Shown: positions 1 through 6,459 of the stretch, piece by piece
How positions within the stretch are numbered: the first letter of the stretch is position 1
Layout: each line of letters begins with the position of its first letter
Source of the DNA: DASWHF01 sp036393295
Lineage (GTDB): Bacteria; Pseudomonadota; Gammaproteobacteria; Acidiferrobacterales; UBA6901
Assembly (NCBI GenBank): GCA_036393295.1
Contig: DASWHF010000171.1
Location: 1 to 20,866 of the forward strand
Length of the DNA: 20,866 nt
Direction of reading: 5' to 3'
Program-made: the position numbers and the translations under genes
The notes under the pieces: model-generated
The model's input: only the letters and a program-made list of their open reading frames with translations
Database searches by the model: none
What the model was told of the DNA's origin: nothing

Positions 1-24
1 GGCGGCGGACGCGTGTCCGCCGCC
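1..24 (-). terminator. Strong hairpin, probable riboswitch expression platform
   Basis: A perfect inverted repeat, GGCGGCGGAC / GTCCGCCGCC, forms a 10-bp all-GC-rich stem around a 4-base loop. On the minus strand it lies directly downstream of the second glycine aptamer, so it is positioned to act as an expression platform or intrinsic terminator. The bases after it, where a U-tract would be, lie outside the window, so terminator function is inferred from position only. Confidence 0.5.
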
Positions 25-26
25 CC

Positions 27-216
27 CTCTGTCCGGTAACCTGAGAGCTTGAGCCCCTTCGGTGGGCGGTGCAGCACCGCCGCTCTCCAGAGTCGATCCG
101 GGGCGCGAATGCCCCAACAGTAAAGTCCTGCGGTCCTTTTGCCTGAGCGATTCCGGGCGGTTGCGCCTTCGGCGCCCCGATGGCCTCGCGGGCTTCGGGG
201 TCTCTCCCGCAGGGAC
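27..216 (-). ncRNA. Tandem (two-aptamer) glycine riboswitch
   Basis: Read on the minus strand, this region holds two consecutive glycine aptamers. Aptamer 1 spans about 216-125. Its P1 arms are GUCCcUGCGG and CCGCAGGAC, and it contains GGAGAGACC, a CGCCGAAGGCGCAA segment and the hallmark CUCAGGCAAAAGGACC. Aptamer 2 spans about 92-27. It is closed by CUCUG/CAGAG and contains UGGAGAGC, CACCGAAGGGGC and CUCUCAGGUUACCGGACAGAGG. The linker is about 32 bases. In the known family, tandem glycine riboswitches usually activate glycine cleavage genes (gcvT, gcvP) or control glycine transport. The controlled gene must lie before base 1, so its identity is inferred. Identification rests on conserved motifs read by eye, without a covariance search. 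Confidence 0.93.
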
Positions 217-230
217 GGGATCGAGCGCGC

Positions 231-259
231 ACTATAACCTCGATGCCGGACGGCGCCAA
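231..259 (-). promoter_or_regulatory. Sigma70-type promoter of the glycine riboswitch
   Basis: On the minus strand, TTGGCG (254-259, 4/6 match to the -35 consensus) and TATAGT (231-236, 5/6 match to the -10 consensus) are separated by exactly 17 bases. Transcription would start near base 224, a few bases before the first arm of aptamer 1. That is the expected geometry for a riboswitch leader. Confidence 0.7.
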
Positions 260-368
260 GCAGCCCCCGCGCCGCGCGCGGCGGGCCCGGCCGATCAGCA
301 GCTTAGGGCCCGGGGGGCGTCTGCGCCGCCGCCGGCCGTCATGCAGCGACCGGCGATGCGCCGCGCTC

Positions 369-1367
369 TCAGGGGACGATCTTGCTGCCCACGGTAGTGT
401 TGTTCGCCTCGTTGCTCTCGGCGACCGCGTGGGTCGCGTCGGCAACCGCCTTGAACTGGTAGGTGCCGGTCGTGAACACGAGCGCCGGCCAGAACGCCAG
501 ATGGTGCACATGGCTCGCGCCGGGCGGCAGCGCCGGGATGTTGATCACGGCGTGATCGGGCAGCGCGGCATCCTCATAGGCGGCCATGCCCGGCGCTTCC
601 GGGCAGCCGCCCCCGCCGCCGACGTGGCCGAGCTTCTGGCATTGGATCGCCAGCTTGCTGGGCGCGGCGGCGGCCGTGCCGATGTTCCGGACCTCGACCT
701 GGCCGCTCATGGGATCGGTGAGCACGGGGATCAGATCCGGCTGACCGGAGGTCTGGCCGGGCAGCGCGACGCCGGCGCAGCGGCCTTTCAGGCCGACTTT
801 CACGCGAAACAGGTTGTTACCCTCGTTCGACTCGACCACGACGTTGCCGTCGTCGAGCATCAGGCTGACGACATGCTCGCCGGGGGCGAGATAGGCCTGG
901 GTGTTGACGGTCTTGCTCTCGCCGGCGTTGAGCTGCCGGCCGGTCTGCTGGCTGATGACGGTCGCGCCGGCCCGCAGGCGGTTGGCGTAGGCCGGGCTGG
1001 TCGCCACCGGACCGAGGTTGATCTCGCTATAAGTGACGTTGAAGGCGCACTTGCCGTTGGAATGCAGAAACGCGTCCGACGCGGTGAGCGCGAGCGCGCC
1101 GCCCCAGGGCGCGGACTTGCCGCCGATGGTGATGCCGCCCTGGCTGGTGATGTCGGGGCGCTGGGCAATCGGCAGCTTCATGCGCGGCGCGCGCGGGTCG
1201 GGGGCCGGCGACACCTTGGGGTCGACCGGCGACTGGACGGCCGGCAACTGGTTGATCGCCGGGCTCTGCACCGCAGGAAGCCTGCGGTCGGCGGCCTCGT
1301 CGGCCAGGACCGTGCCGCAGGCGCTTGCCGCCAGCACGACAGCCAGCAGGGTTCTTTCGAAGTTCAT
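369..1367 (-). CDS. Secreted CARDB-type (Ig-like) protein of unknown function
   Basis: 332 residues. An N-terminal signal sequence (about 1-22) ends near VLA-DEAAD. C17 in the stretch LAASAC is a weak lipobox alternative, so a lipoprotein is possible. Residues 30-47 repeat LPAVQSP twice in a proline-rich linker. Two CARDB-like beta-sandwich units follow, each ending in a near-identical signature: VVESNEGNN (about 177-185) and VAESNEANN (about 315-323). CARDB domains are extracellular Ig-like modules; no catalytic motif is visible. The start is well set: GGAGGAG lies 6 bases upstream of the ATG. It appears monocistronic, because the PepSY gene upstream ends more than 200 bp away. The exact role is unknown. 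Export and the CARDB-like fold are well supported by pattern, while any adhesion or surface role is inference. Confidence 0.82.
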   Translation of the reverse strand: MNFERTLLAVVLAASACGTVLADEAADRRLPAVQSPAINQLPAVQSPVDPKVSPAPDPRAPRMKLPIAQRPDITSQGGITIGGKSAPWGGALALTASDAFLHSNGKCAFNVTYSEINLGPVATSPAYANRLRAGATVISQQTGRQLNAGESKTVNTQAYLAPGEHVVSLMLDDGNVVVESNEGNNLFRVKVGLKGRCAGVALPGQTSGQPDLIPVLTDPMSGQVEVRNIGTAAAAPSKLAIQCQKLGHVGGGGGCPEAPGMAAYEDAALPDHAVINIPALPPGASHVHHLAFWPALVFTTGTYQFKAVADATHAVAESNEANNTTVGSKIVP

Positions 1368-1560
1368 GGTGGTCTCCTCCGGGTTCGTTGTGGGTGCCGC
1401 ATGTCAGCACGCTGACGACGCGCGTCTTGCTGGTTATTGAGTCGCCGCACCCCGCGCCGGGGTTCAAACCGCATGCGGGCGGCCGGCCAACCGGGCACAG
1501 CGTAACCATGCTAGCAGGGGCAACGCGCGGGCCGCGCCCGGCGGCACGCGGGCGGCGGGG

Positions 1561-1578
1561 CGCCGCCGACCGGCGGCG
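1561..1578 (-). terminator. GC-rich hairpin right after the PepSY gene
   Basis: CGCCGCCG and CGGCGGCG form a perfect 8-bp inverted repeat, beginning directly after the stop codon of the PepSY-TM gene at 1579. No U-tract follows on the minus strand, so it may stabilise the 3' end rather than act as a classical intrinsic terminator. Confidence 0.35.
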
Positions 1579-2343
1579 TTATTTTCTGTCGTTCCGGCGC
1601 CGCGACCAGATCCAGGTGCCGGTCGCCGCCAGCACGAGAAAGGCGAGCGCCGCCAGGTCCATGAGCCACGGTCCCCAGCGGCCGAACAGGCGACCGGAGT
1701 GCAAGTCCAGCAACACGCGCTCCCAGCTCAAGCCCTGGCCGCGGTAATGCCGGATCATCGCCGCGCGCAAGGCCGCGGGCGGGGTGGCGGCCGCCGACCA
1801 GACGGGATCGGCGCGCGTCGGCCGCCAGCGGGCGAGGTCGGCGTCACCGCGCAGGCGTGCCCGATCCGTGCGCAGCACCGGACGGCCTTCGGCCAGACCG
1901 ATGGCCTCGGCGGGCGCCGGCAGCCCATGCTCGGGGCCGAGCGTCTCGATGCGCGCGCCGGAGCCGTCCAGCACCAGCAGGCGGTCGCCGACCAGCGCCA
2001 GGCGGTAGTCGCCGACCGCGACCGCCCCCTTGAGCGCGGCGTGGCGGCCGGCGACCGGGGCGCCGTTGAAGTAGACATGCTCGCCGATCTGGCCGATCCA
2101 GTCGACGTCGGCGGCGAAGGCGATCGGCGGCGCCGGGACGTCTATGCCGTACCAGTCGAGCAGCCCTTCCGACTGCGCATGGCGACGATCCAGCCCGAGC
2201 GTGTCGCTGTGGTTCAGCAACACCCCGGTGACGGACAGAAACACGATGAACAAGGCCGCGGTCAGACCGATGCGCCGATGCCAGATGCCCAGCGCCTTGA
2301 GCGTCGGTGGACGAAGGCGGAACACGCGACGGCGCGGGCTCAC
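1579..2343 (-). CDS. PepSY-associated TM protein, probable inner-membrane electron-transfer component
   Basis: 254 residues from a GTG start at 2343 whose last two bases overlap the upstream TGA (GTGA junction). A further GTG at 2325 is an alternative, and no clear SD is present, so translation is probably coupled. TM1 (about 24-44) follows WHRRIG and ends in GVLLNHS. A periplasmic domain of about 180 residues follows, then LHSGRLFGRWG and TM2 (about 226-246) with TGTWIWSRRR. These are signatures of the PepSY-associated TM family, whose larger members include siderophore reductases such as FoxB. H45 and H215 both lie on the periplasmic side of the membrane and could be heme ligands (inference). 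At 254 residues with two TM helices it is shorter than FoxB-type proteins. The operon context with an FMN-binding protein and a Fur-linked porin suggests electron delivery across the inner membrane to a periplasmic acceptor. Confidence 0.82.
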   Translation of the reverse strand: MSPRRRVFRLRPPTLKALGIWHRRIGLTAALFIVFLSVTGVLLNHSDTLGLDRRHAQSEGLLDWYGIDVPAPPIAFAADVDWIGQIGEHVYFNGAPVAGRHAALKGAVAVGDYRLALVGDRLLVLDGSGARIETLGPEHGLPAPAEAIGLAEGRPVLRTDRARLRGDADLARWRPTRADPVWSAAATPPAALRAAMIRHYRGQGLSWERVLLDLHSGRLFGRWGPWLMDLAALAFLVLAATGTWIWSRRRNDRK

Positions 2344-2861
2344 GAGGCGTTCACGCGCGCGTCGAGGAACAGTGCCAGCCGCGCGAGCCGGGTCAGCGCA
2401 CGCACCGAGAGCGTGGCGCCCGAGATGCCGTCGATGTCGCGGTCGAGCTCGTGTTTGCCGGTCAGGGTCGCGGCGCGAAACTGGTCGGTGAAGAACGGGT
2501 GGCGCACCTCCCAGCCGCGGCTCTCGCGGAACGCCAGCACCTGCACGCGCTCGATCCGGCCGGCGTCGACGACGATGCCGACGGTGATCGGCCGCTCCTT
2601 GCCGATCTCGTCCAGGACCCAGGCCGTGCGCGCGCCGCGCCGCCAGTAGCGCAGGCGCCGGCCGTCCGGCGGGTGACCGAGGATCGCGCCGATCTCGCGC
2701 GCCAGCGCGTCGTCTATCCACAGCGTCTTGGGCGCGGGCGCGTTGCCGCCGAAGGCTTCGCGCACGAACGCCGCGGGCGGCTGGTATACGCCCGGCGCCG
2801 CCGCGGCGGCCGGCGCGAACAACCAGCCGGGGATCAGCAGGATCGGCAGGGCAAATCGCAT
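2340..2861 (-). CDS. Periplasmic FMN-binding domain protein (RnfG/NqrC/NosR-like)
   Basis: 173 residues. A signal peptide (about 1-22, MRFALPILLIPGW then an Ala-rich end) exports it. The C-terminal half is an FMN-binding domain with RHPFFTDQF (about 120-128) and the motif D-G-I-S-G-A-T-L-S at 144-152. In RnfG and NqrC the final Thr/Ser of the SGATxT/S motif receives FMN covalently from ApbE, so S152 is the predicted attachment site here. No apbE lies in the window. The start at 2861 was chosen because it opens with the signal peptide and sits 10 bases after the porin stop. A longer frame to 2951 would run back into the porin gene and bury the signal sequence. The protein probably shuttles electrons between the PepSY membrane protein and a periplasmic or outer substrate. 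The family is confident; the redox partner is inferred. Confidence 0.85.
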   Translation of the reverse strand: MRFALPILLIPGWLFAPAAAAAPGVYQPPAAFVREAFGGNAPAPKTLWIDDALAREIGAILGHPPDGRRLRYWRRGARTAWVLDEIGKERPITVGIVVDAGRIERVQVLAFRESRGWEVRHPFFTDQFRAATLTGKHELDRDIDGISGATLSVRALTRLARLALFLDARVNAS

Positions 2862-2871
2862 CGGCCGGCGC

Positions 2872-4023
2872 TCAGAACATGTAGCCGATGCCGAGATTGA
2901 AGCCGTCGATCTCGTCGACACCCGGCAACGGCGCCTTCTGGTTCTGGACATCGGCCTTGATCACGACCTGCGGATGCGGCCAGTAGTTCACGCCGACGTC
3001 GATCTGCGCCATGTCGCTGGCGGTCGCATCGTGCGCCTGGGTGTCCCGCCGGCTGTAGCGCGCGAACACGCCCCACTGACTGCCGAGCTTGAGCGACGGC
3101 TCGACGTACCAGCCGTACTGCTTGTCGGCGCCGGCCGCCGCGGGGCCGTCGCCGGCCAGCTGCCACTGCGCGTACAGGGCGCGCAGGCCGAACCGGCCGC
3201 GGTTCACCACCGCATGCGACTCGTAGAGGGTGGCGCGGCCGAGATCCGGCACCAGGCCCTGGCCGATGTCCTTCTGATGTATGACCGTCATCGCCCACTC
3301 GACGCCCGGCACGCCGGTCCATTTGATGCGACCCGTGTAGGCCGGATCGTTGGCCGTGGCGCTGGCGCTCTTCTGGCGGCCGCCGCGGATCTGGAAATTG
3401 TTTCCCACTTTCAGGCCGGAATGATAGGCGAGATCGGCGCTGAACCCCGCGCCGAGTTTCGCGGTCACGGCCGCGCCGGATTCCCACCAGGTGGTCGGGA
3501 CGATGCTGCTCTCGACGTTGTTGCGCTCGACGCCGTAGAAGGTCGGCGGCTCGTGGGTTTCGTTGAGAATGCCGACCGGAATGAGGAACAGCCCCCCCTT
3601 GGCGGAGAACATCGGACTCAGGTCGAATTCGAGATAGGCCTGTTCCAGCTCGACCTCGCCGGGTGAGGTCTGGCCGGTGCCGTTGTTGTTGTCCTTCACG
3701 AGCGCATGCTCGATTTCGACCTCGGAAAAAAACCGGATCGAATCGCTGAAGGCGTAACCGAAGAACAGCACGAAGCGGTGAAAATCGATCATGTCCCTGC
3801 CGCTGCCGTCCTTGCGGTTCTCCAGATTGTTGAAGTGCAGCTCGCCGTAACCGCCGACGGACACGCGATTCGGCCCGCCGGAAGCGCCGCCCACCTGCTG
3901 TTTGAGCTGCTCGATCTCGGCGCTGAGAATCTCTATTTTCTGCTCCGTGGTCGGCTCGGCGGCCCACCCGGCGGTGGCCATGCCAGCCAAAAATATGGCA
4001 AAAACAAGCTTATTGCCCAACAT
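2872..4023 (-). CDS. Outer-membrane porin, iron-regulated, with N-terminal coiled coil
   Basis: 383 residues. The signal peptide (about 1-22) ends at GWAA-EPTT. A short coiled coil follows (TEQKIEILSAEIEQLKQQV, about 26-44), then a 16- or 18-stranded-type barrel of alternating strands such as RVSVGGYGELHFNN and RHVLFFGYAF-like segments. The chain ends in GIGYMF, and the terminal Phe is typical of BAM substrates. It resembles the phosphate-selective porin O/P and DcaP-like families (coiled coil plus barrel), which are trimeric channels, not TonB receptors; no plug domain or TonB box is seen. It is first in an operon with the FMN-binding and PepSY proteins. The promoter carries a Fur-like operator, so expression is expected under iron limitation. 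The substrate is not deducible; iron complexes are a context-based guess. Confidence 0.85.
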   Translation of the reverse strand: MLGNKLVFAIFLAGMATAGWAAEPTTEQKIEILSAEIEQLKQQVGGASGGPNRVSVGGYGELHFNNLENRKDGSGRDMIDFHRFVLFFGYAFSDSIRFFSEVEIEHALVKDNNNGTGQTSPGEVELEQAYLEFDLSPMFSAKGGLFLIPVGILNETHEPPTFYGVERNNVESSIVPTTWWESGAAVTAKLGAGFSADLAYHSGLKVGNNFQIRGGRQKSASATANDPAYTGRIKWTGVPGVEWAMTVIHQKDIGQGLVPDLGRATLYESHAVVNRGRFGLRALYAQWQLAGDGPAAAGADKQYGWYVEPSLKLGSQWGVFARYSRRDTQAHDATASDMAQIDVGVNYWPHPQVVIKADVQNQKAPLPGVDEIDGFNLGIGYMF

Positions 4024-4039
4024 GTTAGCTCTCCCCTGA

Positions 4040-4076
4040 ATAAATAATAACGTAAATGAGAATCGTTATTATTTAT
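4040..4076 (-). promoter_or_regulatory. Fur-like operator within an extended 13-bp inverted repeat
   Basis: Bases 4040-4052 (ATAAATAATAACG) and 4064-4076 are perfect inverted repeats around an 11-base centre (TAAATGAGAAT). The central 19 bases (4052-4070) match the classic Fur box GATAATGATAATCATTATC at 14 of 19 positions, including the AATGAGAATC core. The site covers the -10 element and start point of the porin promoter, a classical repressor position. I infer repression by Fe-Fur. The dyad extends beyond one Fur box, which could allow overlapping dimers. Confidence 0.82.
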
Positions 4077-4095
4077 ATTTACGAATAAATGTCAA
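4068..4095 (-). promoter_or_regulatory. Sigma70 promoter of the porin/FMN/PepSY operon
   Basis: On the minus strand there is a perfect -35 hexamer TTGACA (4090-4095), a 16-base spacer and AATAAT (4068-4073, 5/6 match to the -10 consensus). Transcription would start near 4061, leaving a leader of about 38 bases with GGGGAGAG shortly before the porin ATG. The AT-rich promoter stands out sharply from the surrounding GC-rich DNA. Confidence 0.75.
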
Positions 4096-4185
4096 CTGAG
4101 GAAGGGCTGATGGCCCGCGAAGACGGACGGGAAATGGTCCGACCGCGCAGGACCGAAATACGACGCAGGCCCTGCACCCGGCTTC

Positions 4186-4191
4186 TATACT
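4186..4191 (+). promoter_or_regulatory. Possible -10 element for the PhnD-like gene
   Basis: TATACT matches the -10 consensus at 5/6 positions and lies about 85 bases upstream of the PhnD-like start. No good -35 hexamer is visible at 16-18 bases, so this is tentative. Confidence 0.28.
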
Positions 4192-4275
4192 CAACCACAA
4201 CGATTGCAACGCTGCGCAGGCCACGTCTATCGTTGGGCGTCGCCTGCGCAGTCACCAAAAAACAGCGGGGGGTTC

Positions 4276-5091
4276 ATGGGCAACGTGGCTGCACGCGTGA
4301 TCGGTGTTGCCAGCCTGATGTGCCTGACATCGGTCGCCACAGCCGCGGAGCTGATTTTCACCGCGCCGCCGCGCGAGTCCGCCGGCCAGGGCGCCGACGA
4401 TTATCAACCGATCGCCGAGCTGCTCAGCAAGGCGACCGGTCAGCGCGTCACCTACCGGCACTCCGACAACTGGCTGACCTATCAAAGCGGCATGCAGAAA
4501 GACGCCTACGACCTGGTCTTCGACGGGCCGCACTTCATCGGCTGGCGCATGGCCGTACACAGCCACATGCCGCTCGTGAAGCTGCCCGGCAACCTGGCCT
4601 TCGTGGTGGTCGTGCGGGCCGGCGAAACACGCTTTCAATCGGTGGAGAATCTGGCGGGCCACACCCTCTGCGCGCATGCGCCGCCGAACCTCGCCACGCT
4701 GACGACGCTCGCCCAGTTCCCGAATCCGTCGCGCCAGCCGTTGGTGATCGAGGTCAAGGGGTTCAAACCGGCCTACGAAAGCCTGCTCGCCGGCAAGTGC
4801 GTCGCGACGGTGCTGCCGGTCGCCATCCATGGGCAGCTCGACAAGGACAAGACCATGACCCGGGTGCTGTCCAAGAGCAAGCCGGTGCCGAACCAGGCGC
4901 TCACCGTGAGCAAGCGTGTGCCGACCGAGATGCGCGCCAAGATCGTCAACGCCCTGCTGTCGCCCGAGGGCACGGCGGCCAGCGCCGGCCTGCTGGCGCG
5001 CTTCAACAAGGACAAGTTCGAGCCCGCCAACCCGTCGGACTACGAGGGCCTGGGCGTGCTGCTCAAGGACGTCTGGGGTTTCGCGCAATAG
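4276..5091 (+). CDS. PhnD-type phosphate/phosphite/phosphonate-like periplasmic binding protein
   Basis: 271 residues. The start at 4276 is set by GGGGGG a few bases upstream and by the signal peptide that begins there (about 1-24, ending ATAA-EL). The mature chain has PhnD-family features: FTAPPRES near the N-terminus, YQPIAELLSKATGQRV (about 43-58), DAYDLVFDGPHFIGWR (about 76-91), and a C-terminal AKIVNALLSPEG segment. PhnD-like proteins bind anions for ABC importers or feed ligands to sensors. No permease or ATPase gene is adjacent, so this is an orphan binding protein. It is divergent from the iron-regulated porin operon, with about 250 bp between the two starts. Two cysteines in the mature chain (C131, C175) could form a disulfide. 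The ligand cannot be assigned. Confidence 0.82.
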   Translation: MGNVAARVIGVASLMCLTSVATAAELIFTAPPRESAGQGADDYQPIAELLSKATGQRVTYRHSDNWLTYQSGMQKDAYDLVFDGPHFIGWRMAVHSHMPLVKLPGNLAFVVVVRAGETRFQSVENLAGHTLCAHAPPNLATLTTLAQFPNPSRQPLVIEVKGFKPAYESLLAGKCVATVLPVAIHGQLDKDKTMTRVLSKSKPVPNQALTVSKRVPTEMRAKIVNALLSPEGTAASAGLLARFNKDKFEPANPSDYEGLGVLLKDVWGFAQ

Positions 5092-5134
5092 GTCGGATCG
5101 CGCGCCAGGACTTCACCGTTACCGCGCACGCCGC

Positions 5135-5905
5135 TCAATCGAGGTCGAACTCCGCCACCACCGGGGCATGATCGGAGGGACGCTCGGCCGCGCGCGGGCC
5201 GGTATCGATGCGGCAGGCGCGGCAGGCCTTGCACAGCTCCGGGCTCGCCAGGATGTGATCGATGCGCAGGCCGCGATTGCGCCGGAACGCGCCCATGCGG
5301 TAATCCCACCAGCTATACAACCCCTCGGCCTGCTCAAACAGCCGGAAGGTGTCGCACAGCCCGGCGTCCACCAGTGCCCCGAACGCGGCGCGCTCGCGGT
5401 CGCTGAACAACACCTGGCCCGCCCAGGCCTTGGGGTCGTGGACGTCGCGCTCCTCGGGCGCGATGTTGAAATCCCCGATCAGCGCCAGCCGGGGGTGGGC
5501 GGCGAGCTGTTCCTTCGCGTAGCGCGCGAGCGCGGCGAGCCAGTCGAGCTTGTAGGCGTACTTGGGGGAGTCCACGCTCTCGCCGTTCGGCACGTAGAGG
5601 TTCAGCACGCGCAGCTTGCCGACCGTGGCGCCCAGCACCCGGCGCTGCGGGTCCTCGATCCCGGGCAGGTCGGTGACGATGTCGCGGAGCGCCCCGCGGC
5701 TGAGCAGCGCGACGCCGTTATAGGTTTTCTGGCCCGCGAACACGACCCGATAGCCCGCCGCCTCGATCGCGGCGCGCGGGAACTTGTCGTCGGTGAGCTT
5801 GGTTTCCTGCAGGCCCAGCACATCGGGGCGTTCGGCCGAGAGCCAGTCGAGCACCTGCGGCAGGCGGACGTTCAGGGAGTTGACGTTCCAGGTGGCGATT
5901 TTCAT
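5135..5905 (-). CDS. xthA: Exodeoxyribonuclease III (AP endonuclease)
   Basis: 256 residues, close to the usual ExoIII length. It repairs abasic sites and 3'-blocked ends in DNA, acting in the cytoplasm in base-excision repair. The start MKIATWNVNSLNVRLPQVL is the family N-terminus. Catalytic and metal-binding positions are visible: N7 in WNVNS, E34 in LQETKL, Y104 in NLYVPNG, D145 and N147 in GDFNIAPEERD, D216 in RIDHILA, and D245-H246 in SDHAPV. It is the last gene of the prlC / SH3 / glutaredoxin / xthA run, 49 bp after the glutaredoxin stop. That gap holds a GC-rich palindromic stretch. It faces the PhnD-like gene convergently with a 43-bp gap in which I see no clear terminator. Confidence 0.95.
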   Translation of the reverse strand: MKIATWNVNSLNVRLPQVLDWLSAERPDVLGLQETKLTDDKFPRAAIEAAGYRVVFAGQKTYNGVALLSRGALRDIVTDLPGIEDPQRRVLGATVGKLRVLNLYVPNGESVDSPKYAYKLDWLAALARYAKEQLAAHPRLALIGDFNIAPEERDVHDPKAWAGQVLFSDRERAAFGALVDAGLCDTFRLFEQAEGLYSWWDYRMGAFRRNRGLRIDHILASPELCKACRACRIDTGPRAAERPSDHAPVVAEFDLD

Positions 5906-5954
5906 GGAGTGGCGGCGGCCCGCACGCCGCGCGGCGGCACCCGGCGGTATCGGC

Positions 5955-6455
5955 TTATTGTTGTTGGGGCGATGCGCCTTCTTCGGCGGACTCCGCCTTG
6001 GGGTAGCCGGCCGCCTCCAACTCGCCTTCCAGCAGCGATTCCATGAAGCCCTTCATGACCTTGCCGCCGACCACGATGGTGGGCACCGACAGGTCGCCGA
6101 CCTTGGCCTTCATCGCCTCCTGGACCTTCACGTCGTTGGACACGTCGATCTCGGTGAACGGCACGTTGCGCTGCTGGAGATAGACGCGCGCCGCGTCGCA
6201 GGGCGAGCACTTGGGGATCCGGTAGAGCGTCACGGCGGCCTTCGGCCCGCCCTCGTCGTCCTCGTCCAAGCGGTAACGGCCGCCGACGCGCACGTCCTTC
6301 TCCTCCACGCTGCCGGCACCCTCCGGCGGCGGGCGGTCCTGGTAGGAGACGTTGCCCTGCTCGTCCACCCACTTGTAGAGCTTGGCGGCCTCGACCGGCG
6401 CCGTCGATCCCACGGTCAGGCCGATGACGGCGACCATCAGCGTTGCGATTCTCAT
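5955..6455 (-). CDS. Periplasmic glutaredoxin-family protein with N-terminal DUF4124 domain
   Basis: 166 residues in two modules. A signal peptide (about 1-23) is followed by a DUF4124 segment, KLYKWVDEQGNVSYQDRPP (25-43), a small envelope-associated domain. An acidic linker follows. The second module (about 75-148) is a glutaredoxin/NrdH-like thioredoxin fold: TLYRIPKCSPCDAAR with redox motif C83-S-P-C86, then VPFTEIDVSND, the cis-Pro loop SVPTIVVGG (123-131) and MKGFMES. The tail is Gln- and Glu-rich. The CSPC dithiol suggests a disulfide oxidoreductase exported to the periplasm, unlike cytoplasmic glutaredoxins. Its start lies 4 bases after the SH3-anchor stop, so the two are probably co-translated. 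The physiological partner is unknown; a DUF4124-linked role in the envelope is inference. Confidence 0.88.
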   Translation of the reverse strand: MRIATLMVAVIGLTVGSTAPVEAAKLYKWVDEQGNVSYQDRPPPEGAGSVEEKDVRVGGRYRLDEDDEGGPKAAVTLYRIPKCSPCDAARVYLQQRNVPFTEIDVSNDVKVQEAMKAKVGDLSVPTIVVGGKVMKGFMESLLEGELEAAGYPKAESAEEGASPQQQ

Positions 6456-6459
6456 GGCG

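Noticed and set aside
180..1415. Long plus-strand open frame (411 codons) opposite the CARDB gene and the glycine riboswitch
   Set aside because: It is Arg/Ala/Gly-rich with no domain, whereas the minus strand has a signal peptide, a strong SD and CARDB motifs. It also crosses the riboswitch promoter.
2862..2951. N-terminal extension of the FMN-binding protein into the porin gene
   Set aside because: It would add 30 Arg/Ser-rich residues before a clear signal peptide. The ATG at 2861 gives a normal exported protein.
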